Positions 10,730 through 21,440 of a stretch of 64,000 nt of DNA are shown here, piece after piece (position 1 is the first letter of the stretch; the number at the start of each line of letters is the position of its first letter). The stretch is from NCBI GenBank assembly GCA_038030265.1, contig CM075940.1:28496940-28560939 (forward strand), in the 5' to 3' direction. The stretch is from Corythucha ciliata (taxonomy: Eukaryota; Arthropoda; Insecta; Hemiptera; Tingidae). The notes below the pieces were generated by a model. That model saw only the letters and a program-made list of their open reading frames with translations, was not told where the DNA came from and made no database searches. A program made the position numbers and the translations under genes.

Positions 10730-11975
10730 AAAATGGGAAAAATTGATAATTTGCAGCTTAAATTGAGGCAAACGCCAATTCTTGTCAAAAATTGACAAAA
10801 CTCGGTTGGTAATGCATGGGTTGGAAAAGCTACCACGCTGCTAAAATTTAGAAAAAGCGAAAATTCGCTGCTAAAATTGAGAAACATAACTAATTCTCGA
10901 ATTAAGTGTCGTGAAATTTATAATTAAAAATGAAGATTTTTTGACAGAAATGGATGGATAGATGTAAATTTTTTGGTTTGAAAAAAAATTTACATTTATA
11001 ATTTAAATTCGCAATTTCTGAAGGAATTTTTGTGGCTAAAATTCAGAAAAATGGCTAATACATGCATGGCTATAGTATTATGTTAAAAAATACGCTAATT
11101 CACGGCTAGAGCTGAAAAGAAGCAATAATCTGTACCTATAAAAGTTATATAGTTTTGCTAATGCGATGGCAAAATGTGAAAAACCGCTAATTTGCGGGTA
11201 ATATTTAGAAAATAAAATAATCAGCCTGGTCAAACTTAAGAGAAAGGTTAATTTCCAGCCTAAAAATTGAGAAAATTGCTAATTTGTGGCTAAAAGTGGA
11301 AAAAATCGCCAATTTACAGTTAAAATTGCACTAAACGCCAATTTGTGACTGAAATTGAGAAAATTCGCTAATTCACAGCTTTGAAACGCTATACGACGCG
11401 TCGCCGCTACAATTTAAAAAAAGCGCTAATTCGTGGTTGAAATTGAGAAAAATCCTAATTTGCTCCAAAAACTGAATATACGCCAATTTGCGGATTCTGA
11501 AGGCAACTTTTCAGGCTGAAATTGAAAAAAAGCTCCAATTTATGGCAATAGGCGAAGAAACCGCTAATTCGCGAGTAAACTGAGAAAAATCGCTCATGCA
11601 TTGCGTATGGTGAACCAAAAATATCCTAACTCGTGAAAAATCCCCTAATATTGAGGAAAACACTTAAGAAAAACGTTAATTTCCAGCTAAAACTGAGAAA
11701 AGTGCTAATCCCCTGGTAAAAAAATTATAAAATCGGTAATATGCTGCTAAAATTGAGGAAAACGCCAAAACTCGTGGATAATTACGAAACATCGCTCAGG
11801 GGATAAAAACGATACTTTGCTGCTAAAGTGGAGAAAATTCGCAAATCCATGGCTATGGGAGGGGGTGGGGTAAAACCGCTAATCTGCGGCTGAAATTGAG
11901 AAGAACGATACACTCGGCCAAAAAAGCGCTAATAAATTGCGGGTAGAGTCCAAAAATCGCCCCTAACTGAGAGAT
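10730..11975 (-). repeat. Degenerate 30-bp minisatellite (family 1) in the element A insertion
   Basis: About forty diverged units in reverse orientation; the core reads GCTAATTCGCGGC, TAAAATTGAGAAAA. The plus-orientation consensus, split in two, is GCCGCGAATTAGCGC then TTTTTCTCAATTTTA (30 bp). Units differ by many substitutions and small indels, and no coding frame runs through them. Confidence 0.85.
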
Positions 11976-12131
11976 TGAGGCTATGATGAGACTAGCAAGA
12001 TGTCCAGATTCAAGAGTGTGCTGGCTGGGTGGAATGATGACTAAAATGTCAAATTACCCCATCCCCTCACCCTTAAGGGATTTCAATCTGATCCCCCCCC
12101 CTCCCAGGACAAATTCCTACCTACGCCACTG

Positions 12132-12249
12132 CGTCAAACCAGCCTTCATTCTTCGCGACGAAGACTCGTCAACGCCTAACTTTCATCGAGGAACTCCGAG
12201 AGAACGTTTTCTTTCGGTACGGCCAAAGTCTCTCCGTGTGGGAGGGTGA
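12132..12249 (+). pseudogene. C-terminal tail of element A integrase
   Basis: The frame reads VKPAFILRDEDSS, then RGTPRERFLSVRPKSLRVGG and a TGA at 12247-12249, abutting the 3' LTR start at 12250. VKPAF is the usual start of the last block in this integrase class. The end of the gene also forms the purine-rich primer tract (GTGGGAGGG). Confidence 0.75.
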
Positions 12250-12382
12250 TGTGGCGACATTCCCCGCCGTATGATTTATTACTACTTTTTAGTTAGGTAG
12301 TCGCGTTACGTGTTGAGAAAAATATAAAGCACAAAAAGCTTTCCTTTTATTCAATTTCCGAAGTGGAACCAAAACCACTTCA
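12250..12382 (+). repeat. 3' LTR of element A
   Basis: 133 bp, starting TGTGGCGACA and ending CACTTCA. It matches the 5' LTR with several substitutions and a 4-bp insertion (TAGG-GTCG region). It is followed by AACC, the second copy of the 4-bp target duplication. Confidence 0.88.
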
Positions 12383-12386
12383 AACC

Positions 12387-15035
12387 CATGTGACGAATTA
12401 GGAGTCCAGCAGTTAGTCAATTAACGCTACGTCAAATAAGTAATTATTTCGCTATTCTTGGTTGTTTTTTCATATTTTGTTTTGCTCATACTTGTCAAGA
12501 CTATTTGGGACCGTTTTCAACTTGGATGATTCATCCATTTTTTTTTTTTTACTTTATTTTTTAAAACGAGGGATTTTTATCAAACTCAAGGCTTAAAGAA
12601 CCATCATTTAATAGTTGAACATCAGTTTATCTTCCAAGGATCGAAATGAGGCATTAACAATTTAACTCCCAGCATAATTAACCGCGTGTTAATAGTTAAA
12701 TGGATGAGATCATGGGCGAGTTCACAGCCACGGCTACAGTACATGGAGTGATCGACTTTCAAGTGATGAGATGGCTACTGTTAACTTCCTTGAATTAAAC
12801 AAGTGAGGGTTTTCATGATGGCGAAACACGAGGGAGAATTGGGTTTTTGGGAGTCAGCTGGGGTAGAAACGTTACTGTGAAATAATTGATTTGATGAGGT
12901 TGGTCATTAGGACTACGTTGTTTTATGAGCAATTAATGAGGACCTTTCTACAAGGTGAAGAGTGGGGGGAAGGAAGAAAATTCGTGATCCTGCGACTTTC
13001 AGGAATTCTTTCTATAGAAGTTGGTAAATGAAATATAGTGAACGTAAGTTATTGATACAAGATAATCGTAAACTCTGACGTAGCACTGATCCTAGTTGGA
13101 CCCCGGTTGGCGAAAGAGCTCAAGGAGATAAGTATTTTCTCGTTTTGTAATTTTTTTTCGCAATTGATTCGAGATAAATCAGACTCCGGGCTTAATATGT
13201 CTGGTTTCGCTAACAAAATATTACAACCGAGGAAAAGTTGAAGGTCTTCCAGGTTGTTTCAAATGATTTGTGCTGGGCCTGTGAGAGCAAAGTAGATCAA
13301 TAAGGGCATTGTTCACATTATTACTTCTTATCATCTCAAGGGTTTTTGAAATCAAAATCGACCTTTCTCTCGTCTATAACAAAAAGAAACTTTGTATCAA
13401 TTCAAAATCACCGGCTAATAACGACAATATTCAAGTCAAGTTCGAACCTTATTATCCAATCATTCATGTCATTAGCTAGATTCAAGCCTTAAACCCTTCT
13501 AACAGATACGCGCTCAATTGAACCACTTTCAGCTAATCATCGAGAGAAAAGCGCTTTTCACACTTCTCTTATTATGAGTGGCCCAATGCCAGACACTCCT
13601 ATCGTTTTCTACCTCTCTCGCTTATAAACATCGTAATTCTTGTCATTTTTTTTTCTTTATAACCCAGCAAGTCGTGTTTTTATTTATGACTTTGAAACGT
13701 AACAGTATAATAACTCTGAAGCGTCAAAATTGGAAAACGTTCACTGTTTGATACTTTGAAAAGCGTGAAATTGTTATGGTAAAGGGGGGGAAGGGTCGGT
13801 TATTTTGTTTATTGAGTGAGATGGTAAAACCCGTGTAGATGAAATGACATTTAACTTTCAAAAGAGTTGAAGCCCTAAAATACTAAATGTCTGTAAATAT
13901 TTCAATATCGAAGAATAAATAAAAACACACATGTACAGAAAAAAGGTTGTGTGAAGGGCATATAGATACGTGTCCATTCCCACAGTATATGTATAGTAAG
14001 AGTTGTTTTCCGCTCGTTATTGAATCTTCGGTATAACAGATTACTGTGTTTACGTTAATAGTATAATATTTCATTTTAGTGCATTTCTTTTATGCTAAAA
14101 ACGCAATATTGGTCTCGAAGTCATGGGGGCGAATATGGGTCATATTAGGTTTTTCGTGTTTCAGGAACTCTGGAACACAAATTCATAGACCGTTAGAGTT
14201 CATATACTATTTATATACACAAATTGTATTATGACCGTTATTTTGTTTGTACGATAACTCCCAAAGAAATTCCCCCTCACCAAGCTGAATTCAGCAATAA
14301 AATATCTCTGTTTATATTGTATAGTATTTTTCCATCCTTCAATTTTGTCACATATGGTGAAGGTAGTGGGCCGGGAGTTGAAAAAAAAAAAAGTATATTT
14401 TACTCGCAACAAACTTAGCAAAAGCATTTTGCTGTGGAACAAAAGGGGAAAAACGATTGTAGAGAGGCGGAAACAAAAGGAAGAGGGAAGTCCGGTTCGG
14501 TTGAACCAAGTGCTAGAGCAGAGTGAACTGCCAGCTGGCAATTTATATTCTTCCCATTTAAAATGGTCACTCGTGGAGCTAAAAGTAAGAGTGCATGAGA
14601 TGTGAGTGTTTCGCGCGGTTGGCTCGGTGGTGCGAAAAGAGGGGGGGGGGAGGTGATGGGAAGGAGGCAGATTTGGTTCAGTAGCTAACGCATTGTGCAT
14701 TCCAATTTTCTTCCAGCGGGCCAAACTGATTATTCTTAGAGCTCTAATTTATTGGAATAAAAGACATTCGACTCGCTCGTGAATAATTTTTACGTAACGG
14801 TAGTGGAACAGTCCTGGATCAAATAAATCCCTGTTCAATTGAAATAAAGTATTTGAATCGTCATAAGCATAAGCAAATGCATTATTCAAACGAAGTAAAC
14901 TTAGCACGCTAAGCACCAACCCCTCGCGCCCAAGAAGAGCCATTGATGCATATGCTTGTGGATAATTACATAATTTTTGATTGTGTATAGTTTTAGGATT
15001 ATCGAGGCGAAATCGGGTACTGTGAGTGCCAAATC
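12387..15035. other. Intergenic DNA between elements A and B
   Basis: Unique-looking AT-rich DNA without a recognisable gene. The longest open frame (14200-14724, minus, 174 codons) has low-complexity composition and no motif I know. A segment at 14073-14172 resembles 25974-26073. Confidence 0.5.
14073..14172 (+). repeat. Dispersed repeat copy 1 (shared with 25974-26073)
   Basis: Shared blocks in the same order are TTTTAGTGCATTTC, ATTGGTCTCG, ATGGG, and a closing GTTTTT..TGTTTCAG. The copies are diverged with small indels. It is probably a piece of an old interspersed element of unknown type. Confidence 0.5.
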
Positions 15036-15144
15036 TGTTACATATGTAAATAACTTGTTGATTTGATTTGAAGAATTAAAGTTGCATTCTAAAAGATAGT
15101 ATTTCTGACCGTTATATTTTGTAATAGGATGCCCATACACAACA
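15036..15144 (+). repeat. 5' LTR of element B
   Basis: 109 bp, TGTTACATATG through CCATACACAACA. About 91% identical by eye to 21139-21247. Confidence 0.85.
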
Positions 15145-15147
15145 TAA

Positions 15148-16122
15148 ATGGCAACGATTGAATCCGTTCTGCAAGCGAATTCTCAACAGTTCTTCTCACA
15201 AAATTAGTCTCGACGCTCGTTGACCTTCAAGTCTCGTAAATTCAGTCACATTCGTCATCCCCTCGTTCACTTCATTTTCATTTCGACGCGTTCACGTCTT
15301 CAGACGACGAAAACATTAGTGACTACCTCACACGATTCAAATTGAAATTAGAGCTCTGCAAAATTCCAAAAAATGATTGAGCCTCCCAACTACGCGTTCA
15401 CATGGGCTTTGAGCTCAACACAACACTTCGCAACCTGTCATACCCTACTCAAGTCGAATCGTTGGACTTCGACTCAGTCAGTAAACTGCTGAAAGAACAT
15501 TTCTTGAAGTCGAAAAATAAGTTCTCCGAAGCCATCCGTTTTCGTTTGATAGTGCAAAATCCGAAAGAATCTATTTCGTCAATCGCAATGCGCTTGAAAG
15601 CCGGCGCTCGTTACTCAGGATTCAACGAATTTCTCGACATTTCGCTAATCGTTCAGTTTATTCATGGCGTTCCCTCCGACGACATTCGAAATGCGGTCGT
15701 GTTCAAGAAACCGGAAAAATTCGATGGGGCGGTAAAGATTGCCTCTGATATGGAGTCTAAGCGAGAAGCATCTGCTGAAGCAAAATTTGTGTCGTCTAAG
15801 ACAGCTAGTCAATTCAAATTCTCTCATGAAAGTCGTCCTCGCCTCAGGCAGCCCTCAGGCACTCGAACCCGGAAATGTAAATCACGTCACGCTTCAACAA
15901 ACGGTAAACAAACTGTCGTTTCAACCGCGCAGCCTACAAGCCCCTGCAAAGGCTGTGGAGGCTCTCACTGGCGCCAAAACTGCCAATTTCGCCAAGCTAC
16001 CTGCCACAAAATGCAAAAAAGTTGGTCACATTTCCTCCGTATTTCGTGGCAAAACTCCTGATAAGACGCATCAAACGTCAGTCGAATCGAATTCCCCATA
16101 TTCTTGTTCGGACGTCTCGTAA
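15148..16122 (+). pseudogene. gag of element B, frameshifted
   Basis: The start codon at 15148 lies four bases after the LTR and overlaps the primer-binding site TGGCAACGATTG (from 15149). The first 19 codons (MATIESVLQANSQQ) end at a TAG. The main body continues in another frame from about 15400. Near its end it carries a zinc knuckle of the C-x2-C-x3-H-x4-C kind (CKGCGGSHWRQNC, 15944-15982), and after a frameshift a second partial knuckle (KCKKVGHISSVF, in which the last Cys is Phe). These bind the element's RNA in the particle. The gene is broken. Confidence 0.78.
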
Positions 16123-16129
16123 TTTCATG

Positions 16130-16700
16130 ACGCTATGAAAGTCACGCAAGAAACTTCATCACCTTCACATCGTCCTCCCTCTGCTTTCATCATTGTACAT
16201 ATCAACAACAAACCCCTCCAAATGGAAGTTGACACTGGCGGTGTTTGTTCTATGGTGAGCTTAAGATAACTAAAAACCATAATTCAAAATCCAAAACTAT
16301 AAATCCTTCTGAACGAACATTTGTAAGCTTTACTAAAAACAAATTTCAATGTCTCAGTTTTCTTCCAGCCTCAGTCACGTTTCGTGGACGGTCAAAAATT
16401 CTAAACCTTCATGTGACCGAAGCAGACAGCGATTCCATTTTTGGTCGGGAATGGGTCATGTATTTCGCCGATTTAATTTCATTCAGTGAATTTTTCAACG
16501 AGATTTCTGAAGAACGCCACTCGATCGTTCGCAACCGGTCAGACAAAAACACGGCGCTTAACTCTCTGTTGTCCAAATTTCAAATCCTTTTTTGCGACTC
16601 AGCTGGCAAACTAAACGGACCACCCGTAGATATTTCACTTACCCTGGGTCCAAACAGGTATATGCTAGAGCTAGACCTATCCCTTTGTCCCTTCGTGAAT
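16130..16700 (+). pseudogene. Protease and pol linker of element B
   Basis: The segment INNKPLQMEVDTGGVCSMV (DTG at 16231-16239) is a retropepsin active site. After a frameshift at about 16260, the frame from 16245 continues through the protease fold and linker (ILNLHVTEADSDSIFGREW, SLLSKFQILF) up to the start of the RT at about 16700. Confidence 0.72.
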
Positions 16701-16779
16701 CCCACGCCGCTGAGATCGACAACAAAATTGAATCAGGTCTGTAAGTTCAAGTCATTTCCTTGGAATGGGCGTCGACCCA

Positions 16780-18671
16780 TGGGCGTTGCCAGCGGGGGGC
16801 AGGGGTGGGCAGTTGCCCTCCCCTAGAATCAAAAACGCCGATTTCGTGGGGCAGCTGCCCACCCCCGAAATTCCAAAAATATCTTCCCTGATCTGGCTAA
16901 CAGAAACACAAATGTATTATACTTCGCTACATAAAACCAATTTTGCGGATTTTTCTCACTTAAAAAACAACACATATTCGCACATCCGCTTCACCAAACG
17001 TTTGTTGCTGACAAACCGATTTCGAGGGTCGGCTTAACTTGGAAACCGATTTTGCTGATTTTTCGCACTCAAATCCCATTTTCGCAAGGTTCGACGCGCA
17101 ATTTCGTGTGTTTGGGTTAGCTCAAATCGTGTTTAGCCTGCTGGGCCAAACAGAGTTATGGTGGGAGAGAAACTGCCAGCTCTGTTTACCGTCTCAGGTC
17201 TAAAATTTAAAGTTTAGCTCCAAAAGTATCACTTTCCGGGGTGGGAGGGAGAGAAGTTTCAATTTTTCGACATAAAATCCGAAATAGAAGGCTACAAACG
17301 ACAGTTTTCCAGCAAATATTTATTTTTTGACGGATAGTGGCCGTTTCTGTGCAAATTTAGTCTCTGATGACCGTGAATTGACGCGATTCTAACCTCCAGA
17401 TCCTGTTGGAAGCCTGAAAAAAGGCAATGGTACATCTGTTATTTTTGCCAGTGAATCTGCCCACAGGCGTGGTGGATCCAGTTTTTCCTCAAGTGGAGTT
17501 GCGCAGAATCCCCCCCCCCCCATTTAACTCGTGAATGAGCACTATTTGTAGCGTCGAATTTTCTCAAGTCTAGTGCTTTTTCTCAATTCTACCTCGAACT
17601 ACAGCCTATTTTCTTCATTTTAACCGTAAAAACGTCTCAAAAAACCGTGAAATAACGCATTTTTGATTTACTATTTTAATTACGGCCAGCACTGGGCATT
17701 GCCTATAAACTGCGAATAGGTGCGTTCTTTCAATTTCAGCCGCAAAAGAACAGTTTTTCCTCAATGTAACCTGTGAATGAAGGCTATTTCTCAATTTTAG
17801 CCACGACAATTACACTATAATCAACAAAAAACTGTGACAATTTTGCCGATTCATTTTCCCTCAATTTTAGCCGCAAATTCGTGCTTTAATCTCAATTCTG
17901 CCTTGAGCGATTCCCCGCTTCAAATTTCAGCAGTGAAAAGGTCCACATAATACTCATGTTAACGAATTTCATCAGATTTGATCTGGACGTTGCATCGCGA
18001 ACCTCAAAATAGGTGTTTTCCTCAATGTGCCTTAATTTTAGCCGAACATAATAACTTTTTCAAAAATGTGTGCGCCAAGTCGCCCTCTTTCTCGATTGTA
18101 CCCGAAAATGTGCTATATAAATGTATAAAAACAGTCAATTATCACTTTTTCGCAATGTTCACTGAGATGTTGGTTTGAGAAACCACGAACTAGTGCCTTC
18201 TCTCAATTTTACCTGCCTGAATGAGCTCCATTTCTCAATTTTAGCTGTGAATTGGCATTTTTCCTCAATTTTAGCCACAAATGAGCGATTTTTCGCAATT
18301 CTACATTGAACGCGCAATTTATTTTGTCAATTTTTGGCGTGAAAAGAGCACTGTAAGCCGTGAGTTAGCGCATTTTCTTAATTTCGGCCCGGACTTTGGA
18401 TCGCGAAACCACAAACTGGCGTGTTTTCTCAATTTCAACCGCGAACAATGAGCAGATTTGTTTCTCAAGTTCAACTTGTATCAGCGCTATTTCTCAATTC
18501 TAGCCGTGAATGGGTGTTTTCGCTCAGTACTAGCCGGAAAATGTCCTTTTCATGAATTTCATCCGCGAACGAGCACTTTTTCTCAAGTCGTGCGCCCCCC
18601 CCCACAACTCTGAATCCGTGTGCCTGGCTGGCTGCCCACCCCTTGATTATAGGCTGGCTACGCCGCTGCAG
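16780..18671. mobile_element. hAT-like non-autonomous element inserted in the RT of element B
   Basis: A 9-bp direct repeat, GTCGACCCA, flanks this DNA (16771-16779 and 18672-18680), and removing one copy plus the insert rejoins the RT coding region. The termini are inverted and similar: GGGCGTTGCCAGC on the left and, on the minus strand at the right, GCGGCGTAGCCAGC, a common hAT-type end. The inside has a GC-rich left part, then about 1.1 kb of 30-bp repeats, and no transposase. An 8-9 bp duplication fits hAT or MULE-type transposition. Confidence 0.78.
17505..18595 (+). repeat. Degenerate 30-bp minisatellite (family 1) inside the element B insertion
   Basis: About 35 units in forward orientation, with recurring CTCAATTTTAGCC and CGTGAATGAGC-type cores. 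Divergence between units is high. It is preceded by a C10 tract at 17511 and ends in another C-rich tract near 18595. Confidence 0.8.
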
Positions 18672-19602
18672 GTCGACCCATTGAAAAATAGTAAAATGCG
18701 AATAACCGGGGACTACAAAGCGACGCTTAGTCCTCAACTAGTCGTCGATGACCACCCCATCCCTCGAGTAGAAGATATTTTCAACCGGCTCAGACGATCC
18801 AAAATTTTTTCTCGTCTCGACATAACAGACGCATTCATGAATTTAACGTGTTCTGTTAACTTCTGTCACGCTATGACCCTTAACACACCAACCCACGGTC
18901 TCATTCGTCCAACTAGAGCACAATACGGAGTCGCTAGTGTTCCTGTTCAGTGGCAAAGGAGTCTCGAAAAGGTCCCGTATAGCATCGATAACGCTATTAA
19001 TTTTTTCGATGACATTTCAGTTTTCTCAAATTCAGACGAAGAGATGCTCCAAACTCTGGCAAAAACTTTTGAGCGTCTCGAAAAATCTGGTCTCAAACTC
19101 CGCCAAGAAAAATGTGCCTTTTTACTTCCAAGCGTTGAATGTTTGGGCCACAGAATAAATCGGCTCAGGTCTGCACAAATCCACTAAGCACATAGACGCT
19201 TTGTTAAACGCTCCGATTCCATCAAATCTTGAAGAACTTCGAACACTTCTCGGAAAAATAACATTCTATCATCCATTTATTCATAATTTGTCGCCAGTTA
19301 CAGCTCCTCTCCGAGGTATGCTCTCCACTCACAAGTTCAGCTGGAACCAGAAAGCTCGTCAAGCCTACCAATTTCTTATGAATGAGCTCGTATTGGTTCC
19401 GTATGACTTCTCTCTTCCCCTCATAATCGCTACTGACACAAGTCCAGTCGGTCTAGGTGCTGTTCTCTCTCATCAGTTCCCAGATTGCTTTGAACGTCCA
19501 ATCTCATGCGCCAGTAAAGCGCTAAATGCAACGGAAAAGAGATATCCTCAAGTCGACCGGGAAGCGCTAGCCGTAATGTGGGGCGTGAAGCATTACTTTT
19601 AG
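18672..19602 (+). pseudogene. Reverse transcriptase and RNase H of element B
   Basis: After the insertion the frame gives MRITGDYKATLSPQLVVDDH, then KIFSRLDITDAFMNL (first catalytic Asp), NFFDDISVFSNSDEEM (the YxDD site appears as FFDD) and CLGHRI. After a frame change at about 19190 come LRTLLGKITFYHPFIHNLSP and the RNase H motifs ATDTSPVGLGAVLSH and YPQVDREALAVMWGVKHY. Several parts are still well conserved, but stops and the upstream insertion make it inactive. Confidence 0.85.
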
Positions 19603-20189
19603 TTTCTTTGGTTTTATTGTTACGGACAATAAACCAATCAGCCACATCTTCGCTCCGAATGCTCTTCTCCCAAAATTCACGCTGTCTCGATGTGCTAATT
19701 ATGCCGCGTACCTCACGAATTTCAAATACGACATCAAGTACAAGCCAGGATCTCAAAATGGTAATGCAGGCTACCTCTCGAGAATCGCCGCACAGTCTAC
19801 ACCAGAAGAAGTTAGTCCGTCATTCCAAATTTTTGAAGACGTTTTTTAAACATATGTTGAATTCGACACTTTTATCCAAAATCAAATCAGTCAACTACCC
19901 GTCAGTGCCGAATTAATTCGCATGGAAACTCAAAAAGACCAGCACCTTTCGGCTATTCTTTCCGCGGTTGAGCGAAGTCTGGTCATCATTCCGTTCTCGC
20001 TTCGTCAAATCCTTCTGAAAGAACTTCATTTATTCATAATTTTAATATTGGTATAGTAAAAATGAAAGGCCTGGCGAGATCTCTGATTTACTGACCTTCC
20101 ATTGATTCGGACCTCGAACACCTTGCCAAATCATGTAATTCCTGTTTCGAAAGTTCTAGGATGCCACCCAAATTTTCATCGCATCACTG

Positions 20190-21156
20190 GGAGTACCCTC
20201 ACGCTCCGGGGAACGAATTCACGTCGATTACGCAGGTCCTATATTCGGGAAATACTTATTCGTCATAGTCGATGCTCGATGCGTACTCAAAGTGGATGGA
20301 CGTTATTATCACAAGTTCTACTACGTCCGAGGCTACCAGTATAATCCTCGACTCAACCTTCAGCAAGCTTGGCATTCCTACAACTCTCGTTTCTGACAAC
20401 GGCCCACAATTCAAATCGGAATATTTTCAATCGTTTTCGTATTCAAAAGAGAGAGGAGTCAAGTTCCACAAGACGAAAGCTCCATATCACCCCTCGACCA
20501 ACGGGCAGGCCGAGAGATGTGTACAGACACTTAAAAAAGCTGTTAAAGTGTCAGGAGCTAATGCACACAACCTTCAAAGTGCTCTAAATAATTTCCTGCA
20601 ACAATACCACAAGTCCCCTAATCAAGCTACTGGCAAGCCACCGTCCCTTCTATTTCTTGAACGGATAATCAAAACTCGTCTCGACCTAGTTCGCCCGGAT
20701 CCCAAAATAAATCTCGATGGAAAACGCAAGCTTCAGACTGATGGCATTTTCCGAGCGTTTTCTCCAGGCGATGAAACAATGGCCAGACAATCCTCCAAAA
20801 ATCAATCGTGTTGGGTTCCAGTTGAATCCAGTGGCCAATGCTTCAAAAGACACATCGACCAGTTGAAAGTATATTTGAACCCCGTAAACACCAATGAATC
20901 CAGACAATTCGTTCGATTCACTGAACAAGAAGCCAGTCGTCCGTCTCTACCTTCAAGTCCACGTCCAGACCCGCTTCCTCTTGATAGCCCAACCCAATAT
21001 ATTCCCACAGTCCCTCAGAGTTCACCAACTCCTGTCGTCTCATTCATAGATACCGGCATTACAAGATCGTCGGAACCACCTCAACGAAGGTACCCCCTAC
21101 GAAATCGAAGTCCAACGAACTTCTTAGGGCTCCGAGAATGTTATATATGTAAATAA
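20190..21156 (+). pseudogene. Integrase of element B
   Basis: The long frame from 20272 contains the integrase core: DAYSKWMDVI (first Asp), TLVSDNGPQFKSEYF (second Asp), YHPSTNGQAERCVQTLK (Glu). It ends with a C-terminal block RRYPLRNRSP and stops near 21156, inside the 3' LTR. The zinc-binding N-terminal part upstream (19620-20190) is decayed. About 280 residues are open, so this is the best preserved gene of element B. Confidence 0.85.
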
Positions 21157-21247
21157 CTTATTGATTTGATTTGAAGAATTGAACTTTCATTCTAAAAGAT
21201 AGTACTTCTGAGCGTTCTATTTTGTAATCGGATGCCCATACACAACA
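21139..21247 (+). repeat. 3' LTR of element B
   Basis: 109 bp, TGTTATATATG through CCATACACAACA, matching 15036-15144. Confidence 0.85.
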
Positions 21248-21440
21248 GAGTCAACTCCCTGAAATTGGATTTTTGAATGGGCCAATCCCGCGAAATTTGC
21301 TTCTTAGGGAATCAATCCTGTGAAATTGGCTTTTCGAGTGAGCAAACCCCGTGAAAGGTTATAATTATATGTATGAGCAATAATTTAAAATTTTGATCTC
21401 GAAAGGGTAAAATCCTCGAAATTAATTTCGTGCCAAAAAT
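21248..21440 (+). repeat. Family-2 repeat patch
   Basis: Five or six units of a second degenerate repeat of about 30 bp, with the core GAAATTGG, TTTT, AGTGAGC, AATCCCG. The same family is expanded at 44560-45520 and 63330-64000. Confidence 0.6.

Larger units (their letters stand above)
10300..12131. mobile_element. Nested insertion in element A (hAT-like right end, repeat-filled)
   Basis: The integrase tail is interrupted at about 10300 and resumes at 12132 (GTCAAACCAGCC, reading VKPAF). The inserted DNA holds the tRNA-bearing palindrome, then about 1.2 kb of degenerate 30-bp repeats, then a C-rich segment. It ends in CCTACGCCACTG, the inverted form of the CAGTGGCGTAGG ends typical of hAT elements. 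I did not find the matching left terminus or target duplication, so the left edge is an estimate and more than one insertion event is possible. Confidence 0.6.
6554..12382 (+). mobile_element. Ty3/gypsy-type LTR retrotransposon, element A (degenerate, with nested insertion)
   Basis: Two direct repeats of 129 and 133 bp (6554-6682 and 12250-12382) start TGTGGCGACA and end CACTTCA, in the TG...CA form of LTRs. They differ by scattered substitutions and one 4-bp indel, so the copy is old. The element is flanked by the 4-bp duplication AACC (6550-6553 and 12383-12386). Inside, in order, are a primer-binding site, gag, protease, reverse transcriptase, RNase H and integrase, the Ty3/gypsy order. 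Coding is broken by stops and frameshifts, by loss of the RT catalytic palm segment, and by an insertion of about 1.8 kb near the end of the integrase. It cannot be autonomous. The LTRs are unusually short for this superfamily. Confidence 0.88.
15036..21247 (+). mobile_element. Ty3/gypsy-type LTR retrotransposon, element B (degenerate, with nested insertion)
   Basis: Two 109-bp direct repeats (15036-15144 and 21139-21247), starting TGTTA and ending ACACAACA, flank gag with two zinc-knuckle motifs, a protease DTG motif, RT, RNase H and integrase in Ty3/gypsy order. The LTRs differ at about ten positions. The RT is split by a 1.9-kb DNA transposon insertion (16780-18671). Frameshifts lie in gag, in the protease-RT linker and between RNase H and integrase. 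No clear target duplication was found at the LTR edges. Its gag and RT motifs differ from those of element A, so it is a separate lineage. Confidence 0.87.

Noticed and set aside
10730..11975. CRISPR-like array
   Set aside because: Repeats are contiguous, degenerate and without unique spacers of constant length, in a eukaryotic context.
14200..14724. 174-codon minus-strand open frame
   Set aside because: Low-complexity, proline/serine/phenylalanine-rich translation with no motif; the opposite strand is open over much of the same DNA; no splice-linked partner seen.
15031..21252. Target-site duplication for element B
   Set aside because: AAATC on the left and GAGTC on the right share only part; too weak to call.
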